DNA from: Monosiga brevicollis MX1
Taxonomy: Eukaryota; Opisthokonta; Choanoflagellata; Craspedida; Salpingoecidae
DNA length: 64,000 bases
Assembly: GCF_000002865.3 (NCBI RefSeq)
Contig: NW_001865043.1
Coordinates: 1,385,317-1,449,316, forward strand
Direction of reading: 5' to 3'
Shown piece after piece: positions 50,040-61,040 of the stretch (positions are counted from its first letter, which is position 1; each line of letters begins with the position of its first letter). The notes below the pieces were generated by a model. It was given only the letters and a program-made list of their open reading frames with translations, was not told where the DNA came from and did not search any database. The translations under genes and the position numbers were made by a program.

Positions 50040-52107
50040 TTAGGTTGCTGTTTGCATGGCCGTGACTTTGGAAGCCGACAGCTGCTGGTTGGAGGCAGCA
50101 AAGCCCGACGCTTTCTGTGTAAGCCCGGGCGAGCAGCACGCTGTGAATTGGTAATGCAAAAAGATACCTGGCTCGGGTCCAGCGACAACTCGGGCATGAT
50201 GCACAAACCAGCTTGAGGGGAATGATATCAGCGTCGGTCAAGGCTTCGCCAGAAATGGGGTCGCGCATGTCTGGCTTGATGAGCCGCTTGATACAGTCCA
50301 TGGTTACGACTCGACCCCTGCACAGGTTTGGATCAAAGCAAGAGGGTAGATGGTGATCAGGATTGCAGTACCGGCTCGACACCGGCAAAGCCGTATCGCA
50401 TCTCTCGCCGCCCATACGTACGTAGGGCGCAGCACAGCTGCCTCAACATTGCCCTTGAGGGCGGTGCGCGTGACGGGACACATGTATCGCTCCTAAGGAC
50501 GGGTTGGAACAGCACCATTGTCATCATCCGCCATCAACAGGGGATGGGGAACAAGACTTTGTGCCTTAAATCCTCAAACGGTCCAGCCCTGTTTTGAGCG
50601 TGCAAACAGCAAGGGCGTCCAGCCTACCGGGCGTGAGATGAGGGGAATGGAGGAGCTCGGGTCGGCCTCGGTGAAGCGCACGGTAATCAGGTCTTTGACC
50701 TTGAGCGGACGCCCAGAAGTGGGGCATCGAGTTTTCTTATCCTGCAGTTCCATGCCGGTTCACAATGAGACACAGCGGTCGGTGTCACGCAGACCCCCAC
50801 AGACTTGGACGTACCGGCTTGGTCAGCTTTGTCTTTGAGGCCTCGGGTGCCATTTGCGGGACCCTGTCAATCAGAAAATGTCGAGAAAAATTTGAATGTA
50901 TTTCAAGAGGTTAGGAGGGAGGAACATCATCGCGCCAGCATTGCCCGCATGGTTTGCCTGGGTGGAAAAAAACAAACAAACAAACATGCCCTTTATGTGG
51001 TGACGTGCGTGGCAAACCCCACATACCAAAACGCAGCGTGGTTGGCCTCTTGTTCGCCCTTGGCGGTCTTGATGCGGAACGCTCTGGATTTGGCCTCGTC
51101 CAAGGCATCACTGGCATGCGTGCGCTACACCAATAGCCACGGGACGATGAGACACTCAACGAGCATGCACCATCAAGCCTGGCGTGTCAATGAAATGCCT
51201 GCAGTAGCGCACCACTTTGTCATCCTTGGTGAAAGATGAAATCTGGGCCGCCGTGATACCTCGCTCAGCTTGGCGAAAGGCCTATGTCAAGACCATGCAG
51301 TGTAAGTGGTGAAATGCTGGCCGCTCAGAACCATTTCGAGACTGATCAAGAGGACGACGCACCTCGATCCGGTCGCGATGCGCAGCAGCCTCAGTTTCAA
51401 GACCCTCCTGCTTTTCACGCTCCACTTGTCGTTGATACTCCTTCATCTGACGGACATCTGTGGCAAAGCGGCCAAATGATTTATCGTCAGCACAAGCTGA
51501 ACAGGGCCTTTGCAGATACAAAAAAAAAAAAAAGGAAGGAGAACCTCTCCCCGTAGCTTTGAAGCAGGACTAGAATGAACACCCTCAAAGCCATCCTTCA
51601 TGACAACCGACACTTACATTCCCGCTTTTGGTGCAGCAGGTTTTCGAGAATAGCCTCACGCTCGTAGAGGTAACCATCCGGTCTGTGGTAAGCACAAAGA
51701 AAGAGCCCGGCAAGAGCACATTCTTGTTGATAAGCAAAGCCGAGGTGATAGAATACACCAGGATTTGCGTGTTTTCAGAGCTTGACTTACGTCACGACAC
51801 CGTCTACGACTGGCTGCAACGTCAAGCAGCAGCAATCGACCTCCTGTTCAAGCGACAGCGCACATGAGTCAAAACGCGACACCATGGCCCAAACCTTCTT
51901 TGCGGGGTCAAACCTTGGTCGAGTCGACGCCCAGTCGCTGCTTGAGCGTACCATACTTGTTTTGCACTGCGATCACGCGCCAATGTGAGTCTCGGTGTCT
52001 TGACCTGAGGATGAGGAGCAAGTCACGAGCCACTCACGCTTGTCCTTCTGTCGCTCGTGGTAGGTGTACACGGAGCTCGCCGTCTGGTTGCGGCCGTGTT
52101 TGCCCAT
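50040..52107 (-). CDS. NOSIP: NOSIP, U-box-type ubiquitin ligase
   Basis: Nitric-oxide-synthase-interacting protein, an E3 ubiquitin ligase that also associates with spliceosomes. The ATG at 52107 (complement) gives MGKHGRNQTASSVYTYHERQ, almost the same as the animal start (TRHGKNCTAGAVYTYHE). Later exons read EREAILENLLHQKREC, RQMKEYQRQVEREKQEGLET, RCPTSGRPLKVKDLITVRFT, then ERYMCPVTRTALKGNVEAAV, GRVVTMDCIKRLIKPDMRD and PISGEALTDADIIPLKL. The two split U-box halves are therefore present. A final exon, acceptor CTTACACAG, reads KASGFAASNQQLSASKVTAM and QTAT, matching the GTGFAGSG...KLQAE end of the animal protein, with the TAA at 50040-50042. About nine short introns. The call is firm; the middle exons (51200-51700) are only outlined. 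Confidence 0.92.
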
Positions 52108-52399
52108 GTTGCCTGTTTTTTGCCTGGAGCCACGATAAACAAATACTCGTCAGGTTATCGATTCGGTGGCTGCTTGACACACTGAATCTAGCCCAAATGC
52201 GATCGAGGCGAACATGACAGAAGCGTGCGGCCAAGACGGGCGGGAAGCCGAGGCGCCAACCTGAAAAAAAAAATTCAAAAAACTGAGAGAGAGAGCACTT
52301 TCGCTCGCGTTGGCGTTTAAGACAATGCGAATACAGTGACCATAAATTGCTTGTGAGCTTTTGTCAGAAAATTGTTGCTTGTGAAACGAGCACCCTGTC
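52108..52399. promoter_or_regulatory. Divergent promoter spacer
   Basis: Head-to-head gap of about 290 bases between NOSIP and the DCAF10-like gene. No repeats or coding sequence are seen. Confidence 0.5.
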
Positions 52400-54545
52400 A
52401 TGGCCGATCGGGGCAGGGAAGAGGAGGAAGAAGGGGTGTGGGAGTCCCCTTCGACGGGTGGTGACTCTTCGGATGGTGGCTCTTTGGATGGTGGCTCTTC
52501 GGATGGTGGCTCTTCGGATGGTGGCGCTTCGGATGGTGGCTCTTCGGGTTCACGGTCCTCATCCTTGTCCACGTCCCCTTCTCTGCTATCATCAGATGGT
52601 AGGTTTATTGGTTGTGCAACAGCGATGGGTTGGTGTGAGCTGACAGCCCGTCGCCTGCTTGTTTTCAGATTCGCGAGAAGGATCTCCGGTGCCGCTTGAC
52701 GAGGAGGCAGAGTCCTTCGATCAAGAGCGCCATAGCCCTTCTTGTCGGCCATGGCGACACGCGCCGCTGCCGATCTGGCATCAGTTGCAGCAGAATCGCC
52801 ATCGCTGGTGCGCCACGCTCGAACAACGCCAGCGCCTTCCCAACCAGGTCCTGTGGCGGGTGGCTCCGGATGCCGGGGAGCCCGCGGCCATTCCACGCTT
52901 TGGTTTGAACTTTAGCCCCGACGGTCGATTTCTTGCTTCATCAACGGAAAGCGTGACGGACATTTTTGTCAGCCATAATCAGCATGTTGTTGCCCGCCTT
53001 CCCATGGCCTCCAACACGTCCCGCTGGTGTGGGGACTGTCGCCTGCTCCTCGGTGCGCTCGGCGCTCTTGTTACAGTCAAGTCACACCCCCTCGAGTGCC
53101 CAAGGGCTGCGGTTTGCTAACTAAATCGATCGTTCGCAAACCGTACCATCCGCCCATTCTGTAGGAGACGACGAAGGCTCGGTCCAGCTCTGGGATTTGC
53201 GCAACCCCCAACAGCCAGAGCTGCAGTTGCAAGGCCACAGGCATAGCGTCAAGTCCATCTTTGTGCTAAACGACCAGCAAACTGTGCTTACTTGTGGCTT
53301 TGATGATCAACTTTTACTCTGGAATCTGCAGGTCAGGCCCAAGCAGATGCCTGCTGTGCCTTCCTCACCAAGCCCCAGCGGTGTGGACCAGCCTCGCTTC
53401 ACTTGTTCATGTCCATAATTTTGGTTGGTTTAGGATAGCGCTGTCGATGGCACGCTCCAGCCCAAGCGACAAGGGTGTCTCCACGAGGCTACCCGTTTGA
53501 CTCTCAGCCCTTCTTGCGAGCAACTCGTACGTCATGGGAGTTGGGCTGCGCTCACCCATTTCAAAATTGTCCAACACTCATGCTCATGTTATGAGCACAG
53601 GCTTTTTCCCTCAACTTACGCCAGACCTTTCCTTTTGGCGTCAATGTCTTGTGTCAAATCGGTCACAACCGTCGCGCTCTCGAGGTACCCGTGTGACCCT
53701 AAAGGCCCTCCCACTCAGCCAAGGGCTCAAGTCGTCCTGTTCCGAGACCAACCCGCGAGCAGTTCTGACGTGGTCCTTGCCGCTTCAGGACTTTGTATGC
53801 AGGGCCGAGGACTTGAGTATGAATTTGCTGCATCGAACGTACATGGGATCAAAGCCGGTTCGTTGGACTCTCATTATATCATGCTTTGACAAAGTGGCGA
53901 CTCGACCTCACGACGGGCCGACTACTTGCGATGCAGCCTCGGGGTCTGCAGACGGTCTCGCCGTCCAACCGGCGCTTCCTGCAGTCAATACACGCAGTTT
54001 GCGTCCCCGCTATGAAGCCGGATCTCGTGACCGTTTCTGCTACCTTTTCACATGATGGCAAACTCCTAGCCACCCGGGGCCACCCCAGTACGCTGTACGT
54101 GTTGCCAGAAACCCAGACGTTCCCTGCGCCCCGCCTCTTTTCACGGGGCTCATGCTTGCCATGACACGCTCTCATCGATTACAGGACGGGCGACGTCAGC
54201 CATGTATATCGCCTTGGCAGCTGGGAAGACTATGACCCAATCTTGTCCGCAGATTGGCGGAGCGGCTTTCTTGCGCTCAAGCAGCGTGGGCTGGCTGCAG
54301 GACGCTCTGAGAGCGTGAGCGCTGTCAACTATATTAAGGAAATTGCTTGGCATCCGAATGTTCCAGTCTTGGCGAGCCCAGACTGCAATGGCGTGGGCAT
54401 CTACGACGCAGATCTCTTCCGCGTAGGCCACTTCAGTACGGGCAACCGCAGTGCTGTGCTGAGCACAGCCTGGCATCCCGTCTTGCCTTGGCTGGTCATT
54501 GGTGACTTTGTGGGGCGCACCTATTGGTTTAATACAATGTACTAG
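52400..54545 (+). CDS. DCAF10-like WD40-repeat protein
   Basis: WD40 proteins of the DCAF group serve as substrate receptors for CUL4-DDB1 ubiquitin ligases. The ATG at 52400 opens an acidic, Ser/Gly/Asp-rich N-terminus with a DGGSS repeat. The propeller follows: FGLNFSPDGRFLASSTES (DCAF10 has FNLNFSPDGSLLAAA), then GDDEGSVQLWDLRNPQQPEL, QGHRHSVKSIFVLNDQQTVL, TCGFDDQLLLWNLQ, and later AVNYIKEIAWHPNVPVLASP, matching DCAF10 INFIKEPCFHPDGRLVASP. It ends VIGDFVGRTYWFNTMY at the TAG at 54543-54545. The WDLR motif typical of DDB1-binding DCAFs is present. About eight introns; the exons at 53420-53870 are only partly resolved. Confidence 0.8.
52456..52545 (+). repeat. 15-bp coding minisatellite (DGGSS repeat)
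   Basis: Six copies of a 15-base unit close to GGATGGTGGCTCTTC; the first copy is degenerate. In frame it encodes Asp-Gly-Gly-Ser-Ser in the disordered N-terminus of the DCAF10-like protein. Because 15 is a multiple of three, copy changes keep the frame. Confidence 0.95.
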
Positions 54546-54657
54546 GATGCGAGTGCAGCCCAGTCTGACTGAATGTCCCAGGAAGAGGGTTTGGTAAGCC
54601 TGGATGTCAATTGAGAGCATGACTCGACCACACTCGTTTGCCTGCTTGATAGCTAGC

Positions 54658-55399
54658 CTATTTTGAAACTAACACAGCCCCACCGGCTTTGTCATGCTGG
54701 TCAGCAATGCGCGAAGCAGAGAACCAAAGGCATTTCACACAAAGGTGCAAGGCAGGGCTGCACGCAAAATCACCCGCACAGCGGGTCTGGCACTGTTCAT
54801 GGGTAGGGTTGACAGTGAGCTCGGGAGAAAGGAAAACAACAACAGAGGGGGGATTCAACACACATCTCAGCGGCATCGCCATCACCCTGGAGCGTTGACG
54901 CTGGAGTCCCCGCTTGTGGAAGCTAACGAGTTGTTTTGCGTCTGGGAAGAGGAAAGCGCTTTTTTTTCTTTGCCCGCTCTGTGTTGCGTCGATCCACTTG
55001 GGTCTGCGCTCGTCGCAGGGCAGCCTGTCGTTGTTCACTGCAAGTCGGCCTCGTGTGAGCAGAAGCCTTGATCTGGGTCAAAAGACGGACTCCAAATGAC
55101 AGATCCCTCATCCACACTTCCCACGGTTGACAACAACAGGGGCTTGCGAGGACCGATGGGCCGACATACTTTTGCTCGCGGCGCTGCTCCGACAACAAGG
55201 CCGTGGTGTCGGGCAGCGGGATGGCTTCTGGTGCCGCCGCCGGCTCCTGCGCCGCCCGACCCTTGAAGAAGCGTTTCCACCACCAAAACTTCCATGCACG
55301 GCGCTCCTCCTTGCTCAGCACACATGGCAAACACCATGGCACGCAGCAGCATACCGTACAGCACGAGTCATGCACGTCGACTGGTCGTTCCAGCGCCAT
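54658..55399 (-). CDS. Small Cys/Trp-rich protein, possibly lipid-anchored
   Basis: Tentative two-exon gene. The ATG at 55399 (complement) gives MALERPVDVHDSCCTVCCCV, then PWCLPCVLSKEERRAWKFWW and a basic WKRFFKG stretch. The cysteine cluster next to a basic aromatic patch resembles palmitoylated peripheral membrane proteins. It reaches a good donor (AA|GTATGTC) near 55172. A phase-2 acceptor at about 55084 continues in a frame open to 54658. Another frame of that exon gives a Gln/Arg-rich helix (RRAQTQVDRRNTERAK). I cannot choose between them. I do not recognise a family. Confidence 0.4.
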
Positions 55400-56036
55400 A
55401 TCACGGCTTCTCGGTCGCGAACCAAAATTTGCGATCTTTGAAAGACGCAAACGCAGCGGCACGCAGATGTCAGCATATTTGGGAGGGGTGTTCCAAACAT
55501 ATGTTTCAACCACCCAAATTTTGGCGGGACGAAATTTTGAAAAAAAAAAATTCATCTCTCGCTCTTTCTCTCTCTCTCTCCTTTTTTTTTTTTTTTGAAC
55601 GACGACGACCACGAGACGACGCGACGCGACGCGACGCTGAAGGATTGTAAGTCTGAGCGCCGTCTGGCTGCCCTGTCTGCTGCGAAAACAGGGTTCGGGA
55701 TTGTTGTGGGGTAAAGAGAGTTGGGCTGAGCAGACATGGAAGGCGGGCGCGGTTTGCTCAGAACATCGTTGTTCCACTGGTTTGGGGACCACATGGCCAC
55801 CGGGCGCGACACTGTGTCACTGCGCGTGTGGTGGGACCGTCTTCTGACTCGGGGATGAGCGTGCATTTGATGGAGGCACGGAAGATGCAATCCAATTGGC
55901 GCTTTTTGTTCTGTGGTTTCACGTTCTTTGTATTTGTTGCTTGGCCTGACCTGCTCACATAGGACACTTCCCTCGCCTGCCTTGCACTTCTCCTTCACCC
56001 GCGTGGCCTGTTCCATCCCAAAAGCACACCACAATC
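55400..56036. promoter_or_regulatory. Divergent promoter spacer
   Basis: Head-to-head gap between the small Cys-rich gene and exportin-2. It has A- and T-runs (55540-55550, 55580-55597) and a GACGC-like pentamer run (55617-55637). No gene is supported. Confidence 0.45.
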
Positions 56037-59000
56037 ATGGGCGACATGCAGCAGCAGCTGCTGGCTTGTCTGCAGCAGGCCATGGATCCGGATGCCGGCC
56101 GCCGTCGTGAGGCCGAGGCCTTCTTTGAGCGGTCTGGTAGCCAACCTGGCTACGGGCTTGCCCTGCTTCAGCTCCTGGCTGCTGACACGGTGGCCATGCC
56201 CTTCCGCCAGCTCGCTGCCATCAACTTTAAAAACTTTGTTCGCCAGCAATGGGACAACGAAGACTCGGCCGTGAGCGCTGAGGATCGCCAAGCCATCAAG
56301 TCCCAAATCATTGACCTGATGCTCGTCTCGCCCGAGGCGCTTCAAGTGCAGCTCTCCGAGAGCATCGCCAAGATTGCTCTGTGCGACTTTCCGGAAAACT
56401 GGCAGACCCTCCTCCCCCACCTCGTCTCCAAGTTTGACCAGCCCGACTTTCACTCCATCAACGGCGTGCTTCGCACAATGAACCCCTTGTTTCGCCGGTC
56501 CGTGGTCGAAGCTGTAAAATCCTTCTGGTGATGATGTGTGGCAGCCGTGCTTCTGATACCTCTTCTCTTCTGCTTCTTGCTCCATCTCCCCATCACCTTT
56601 AGTTATCGGTTCGCGCAACGCTCTGATCGTCTGTGGAGCGAGATCAAATATGTGCTCGACCTAACCGCACAGCCTCTGACAACTCTGTTTCAAAACACCT
56701 TTGATCTGGTCAAGCAAAACGAAGGCAACATCAGCACGTTGAAGGTGCTCATCGACTCTATCCGTCTCATTTGCGAAGTGTTCTACAGCCTCAACTACCA
56801 GGTGAGCGCTTTTGACGTGCTCCCCCAGTGGCTACCAAGTTCATTGCCCAGGCTTGGTGTGATTTGCAGTGGCCATGGGCTGCCGACCTCGCTCATTCGC
56901 TGGCTGGTGGACCCCAACCATGCAACGTGTAGGACTTGGCTGCTTTCTTCGAGGACAACATGTCCACGTGGATGGAAGGGTTTGCCGCCGTTCTCGAGCT
57001 TCCTGAGAACAAGGCCCTCATGGCTGACATTGAAGATACGCCTGGCGTCCTCGAGCTGGCCAAGGCCCAAATTTGCACAAACATCAGCCTCTATGCCTCC
57101 AAATATGACGAGGAGTTTGCGGTGAGCTCCGCCTCGAGGCCGCATTGCTCTCCAATTTGACTTTACAGCGCCACGCTGCACTCACGCGCTGTCGCCTTGT
57201 CTCATCGACACTGGTTCTAGCCACACTTGCCTCGTTTTGTGCAGATTGTTTGGGAGTTGTTGACTACGACCAGCCTCGAAACCCGCTACGATGGGGTGCG
57301 TATCTGTACATGACAGCAATGCCTTGGCGCCCCTCCGGCCTGAAGCGAAAGTTTGGTAGCTGTCCTCCGGCCATGCATGACCTTGACCTGTCTTCTTTTG
57401 CCTCAATTCGCCATCTGCAGCTCGTCAGCACGGCGCTCTCCTTCCTGGCCAGCGTGAGCGAGCGTGAGGCCAACAAGGAGCTGTTTGCCAACCAGGAGAC
57501 GATGCAGACCATCTGTGAAAAGGTCATCGTGCCCAACGTGATGTTTCGCCCCGAGGATGAAGAAATCTTTTCCGACAATCCCGAGGAGTACATCCGTCGT
57601 GATATTGAGGGCTCGGGTGTGTCATGCTTGCGTCACTGTTTCGCAGCTCGAGCTTCTTCCATCCTTGTTTGCTTTGCAGAACCATAACCATCTCACCGCG
57701 ACCTTGAATCCGCCGGCTTGTCCAGACATTGACACCCGCCGCCGTGCTGCTAGCGACCTCGTTCGCGGCTTGTGCAAGTTTTGGGAAGAGCCTGTGACCT
57801 CGATTTTCTCCGTTTACGTGACACAACTACTTCAGGTGCGGCAGAGGAAAATGTTGCTTCAATGGAGTGGCACCGTGGGTGTCTCTGGACTTACTGCAAA
57901 TGGGCCATTTAACTGCACGCTGCGCATTCGCCATGCAGGAGCACAGCACCGACGCCACCAAGTGGAAGCACAAAGATGCCGCCGTCTTTCTGATCATTGC
58001 CCTGGTATGTTTCCCAGCTGCACGTCCAGCCGTGCTTTTGCATTAATGCGGGCTCTGGGTACCTCCACCCGCGGGCCTTTCCCGGCCTTTCTCTTCCAGC
58101 TCACCTTCCTGCTTCTGCTTGACCGGCTGGCGTCAGGCCGTGCGAACCAAAACGACGTCACAAGGCACAACTGCCCTCAACTCAATGATCAATGTGGTCG
58201 ACGTCTTTCATTCCACCATCCTGCCTGAGCTGCAGGATGGCGATGCCAACAAGAACGTGGTCCTCAAGGCGGATGCCATCAAGTATCTCGTCAGCTTTCG
58301 CAATCAGGTAGGGAAGGATCTTGACAAATGCCTTCAACTCCATTTGTACCAAGGCCGCAAGGTGCGACACCCTTCGCCTTTGGGAACGGCTTGCGCTCAT
58401 TATTGTTGTGCCACAGCTGGGCCCGGAAATTCATGCGGGCTGCTTTCCACTCTTGATCAATTTGCTGAGCAGCGATGAGCCAGTCGTTGTATCCTACGCC
58501 GCACGTACGTCAATGAGCCGCGAGGCACTGCATTCCCATCTTTCTGGTTCTGTCTAATACAATCGCCTGCCAACACCCCCCACACCTCAGATTGCATCGA
58601 GCTGCAGTTGCTGCTCAAGGTGAACGACGCACCCGTCCTTTCGCGCGAGGTGCTGGCTGCCAACATGGAGGCACTGTTGAGCAATCTGTTCAGTGCGCTC
58701 GGTCAAGTCAAGAATGCCGAGAATGAGTACTTGATGAAAACCGTCATGCGCACCATTGCCATGGGCGAGGAGCTGGTCATTCCCTACATCGCCATCATCG
58801 TGGAGCGCCTCTCGCTGATTCTCATGGAGGTGGCCAAAAATCCTGGTCGCCCTCGTTTCAACCATTTTATGTTCGAGTCCTTTGCAGCTGCCATCCGGTG
58901 CGTTTGCCGCCAGATCTTTCAAATTAGCGCCTGCCAATAAAAGCAGGATAGCTGGCAGCCCACTCATGCTGCTGCGGTGTCCCTTTGCGCAGTGCCACGT

Positions 59001-60635
59001 GTCACAATAACCAGGATGCCATCGCCAGCTTTGAGTCCGCCTTGTTTCCTCCTTTCGAGCAGCTGCTCACGGGTGATGTCATTGGTACGGAGCTGCCTGT
59101 TGCGCACCGTTCGCCTCACACGTCTGCGCCCACTCAAACTGATTCATCGCCACTATGCTTGTTTTGCTCAGAGTTTCAGCCTTATGTGTTTCAGCTCTTG
59201 GCCCTTTTGCTGGAGCTGCGCACAAAGGGCATTCCCCAGTCGTACGCAGGCCTGCTGCCTTTCCTGCTGGCCCCTGCCATGTGGGAATCGCGAGCCAACA
59301 GCACGCCGCTCGTGCGTCTGCTTTCGGCCTACATTACCAACGGCGGCGACGAGCTGTTCACTGCTGAGAACAAGCAGCTCGATGGCATGCTTGGCGTGTT
59401 CCAAAAGCTCATTGCATCCAAGGTTGGATTGACCTTCCTCTCAATCACCATGCCGCCGTACTCTTGCTTGTCACGCATGAGGTCATTTTTGTGTGTTGCC
59501 GTCGCTTTGCACCAGGTGGATGACCACAATGGCTTTGAGCTGTTGATGAATTTGATTGATGGCGTCTCACCTCAAATGCTGGAGCCCTACTTTGGCAACA
59601 TTGTCCAATTGCTCATGACCCGCATGCAGGCCGCGCGCACGACCAAGGTACGGGCTCCGGCGCGTCTTTGTCATTTCTTGTAGCAAGCTCACTCATTATT
59701 TCGTGTTGGGTTAAACGCCGCGTAGTTTACACGTTGCTTGGCCGTGTTGGTCGGCTTTCTCAGCCTCAAGCGTGGCCCCAGCGCCACCATTCAGCTCTTT
59801 GACAAGTTAGCTCTCATTGTTTTGCACGGCCTTGGCCCCTGCACATCCGCCTGTATGGTGGATCCTGCAAATACTGACTCGTTGGCGTTTGTAGCATTCA
59901 GCAGGGCCTCTTTGGCATGTTGCTGCGCCGTTTGATTGAGGTGATGCAGCAAGTCCCCTCCCAACGGGATCGCAAAGCCATCATCCTGGGCATGACCAAG
60001 CTCTTGGTGGAGGCGCCAGAATTGCAGGGGCCTTATGCCGAGGTAAATGGTCAAGCCTCACGTGCCAACGGATATCACGCATGCTCATGTTTGACCAGCA
60101 CCAGCTCTTCTCAACCAACTTGTGACAATAAATCTTGCCCTGCATTTTTAGCATTGGGGTGCCACACTGACTGGCATCTTCAAGCTGCTCGAACTGCCCA
60201 TTGAAGCTGCCAAGCCAGAGGAGTTGAGCTTTGAAGAGGACGAAGGTACGTTAACGCGCACCCTGACTATGTGTTTGCTCGCCCGGCTCCCTGATCAGAC
60301 ATAATGCTGGGTGGTCCCTGCTCCATGGACATGTAGGTGGTTACAAGGCCACCTACAGCCGCCTTGCTTTTGCAGGCTCGGGCGAGCGAGACTTTTGTGC
60401 TGAGGTGCAGGATCCTAAGGCGGCTGTTGTGCAGCAAGTGCATGCCTTTGCACAAAGCCATGCCGGCGCGCTTGCAAGTGTTCCAGCAGATGTCCAAGCC
60501 GTCCTTCAGCAGTATTTCCAGGTGCGAGTCTCCCCTCTTTCAGCCTGCAACTATCATCATCTTTGAAACTCAAGGGGTGTTTTGCTTTGAACACATGCAT
60601 TTGCGTAGGCCATGGGCTTGCCAGCTGTAGCTTGA
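56037..60635 (+). CDS. CSE1L: Exportin-2 (CSE1/CAS), importin-alpha re-exporter
   Basis: HEAT-repeat karyopherin that returns importin-alpha to the cytoplasm with Ran-GTP. The ATG at 56037 gives MGDMQQQLLACLQQAMDPDA; the importin-beta N-terminal domain follows with FRQLAAINFKNFVRQQW. Many exons match human CSE1L closely: FHSINGVLRTMNPLFRR, WSEIKYVLDLTAQPLTTLF, FYSLNYQDLAAFFEDNMSTW, ICEKVIVPNVMFRPEDEEIF, NPEEYIRRDIEGS, DTRRRAASDLVRGLCKFWEE, LKADAIKYLVSFRNQ, NEYLMKTVMRTIAMGEELVI, FNHFMFESFAAAIR, LGVFQKLIASK and FKLLELPIEAAKPEELSFEE. The last intron ends at TTGCGTAG and a tiny exon, AMGLPAVA, finishes at the TGA at 60633-60635. About fifteen introns; protein of roughly 950 residues, the usual family length. 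Confidence 0.95.
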
Positions 60636-61040
60636 ACTTGAGCCATCTACAAGTCAGCTTAAGGACTCCAGGAGAGGTTCACCAAGCTAGAAAGCAATCA
60701 GACCAGAAAATTTACGTGCGCGTCAGCTCTTGTGCTTGACACGTTCGCCCGACCGTCGGTCCTGAGCCGCCAGCATGTCTGCCAGCGTTTGTTTCGACTT
60801 CCCCCCCCCCTTTTTTTTGGTTTTCGTTTGGAAAAATTCATTATTGCACATGAACAGCTCTGTCTTGGGTTCGATCAAGTCCGCATATCGCAAGTGAGTC
60901 GATTACTTTGGAGGTGCATCAGCATCTGCTAGTTGGAGGCAGCTCGGCCATGATGGTCAAAAGGGGAAAAAACGAAAAGCAAGAAAGGGGCACATGCTGA
61001 AGAGTCAAAAGTCAAAACACAAAAGGCGTCAAGAAATGCA
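60636..61040. other. Convergent 3' spacer
   Basis: Tail-to-tail gap between CSE1L and the fibronectin-III receptor. It has a C-run then a T-run at about 60801-60820. No gene is seen. Confidence 0.5.

Noticed and set aside
60862-60890. GGTTCGATCAAGTCC resembles a tRNA T-loop
   Set aside because: No matching acceptor or anticodon stems are found upstream.
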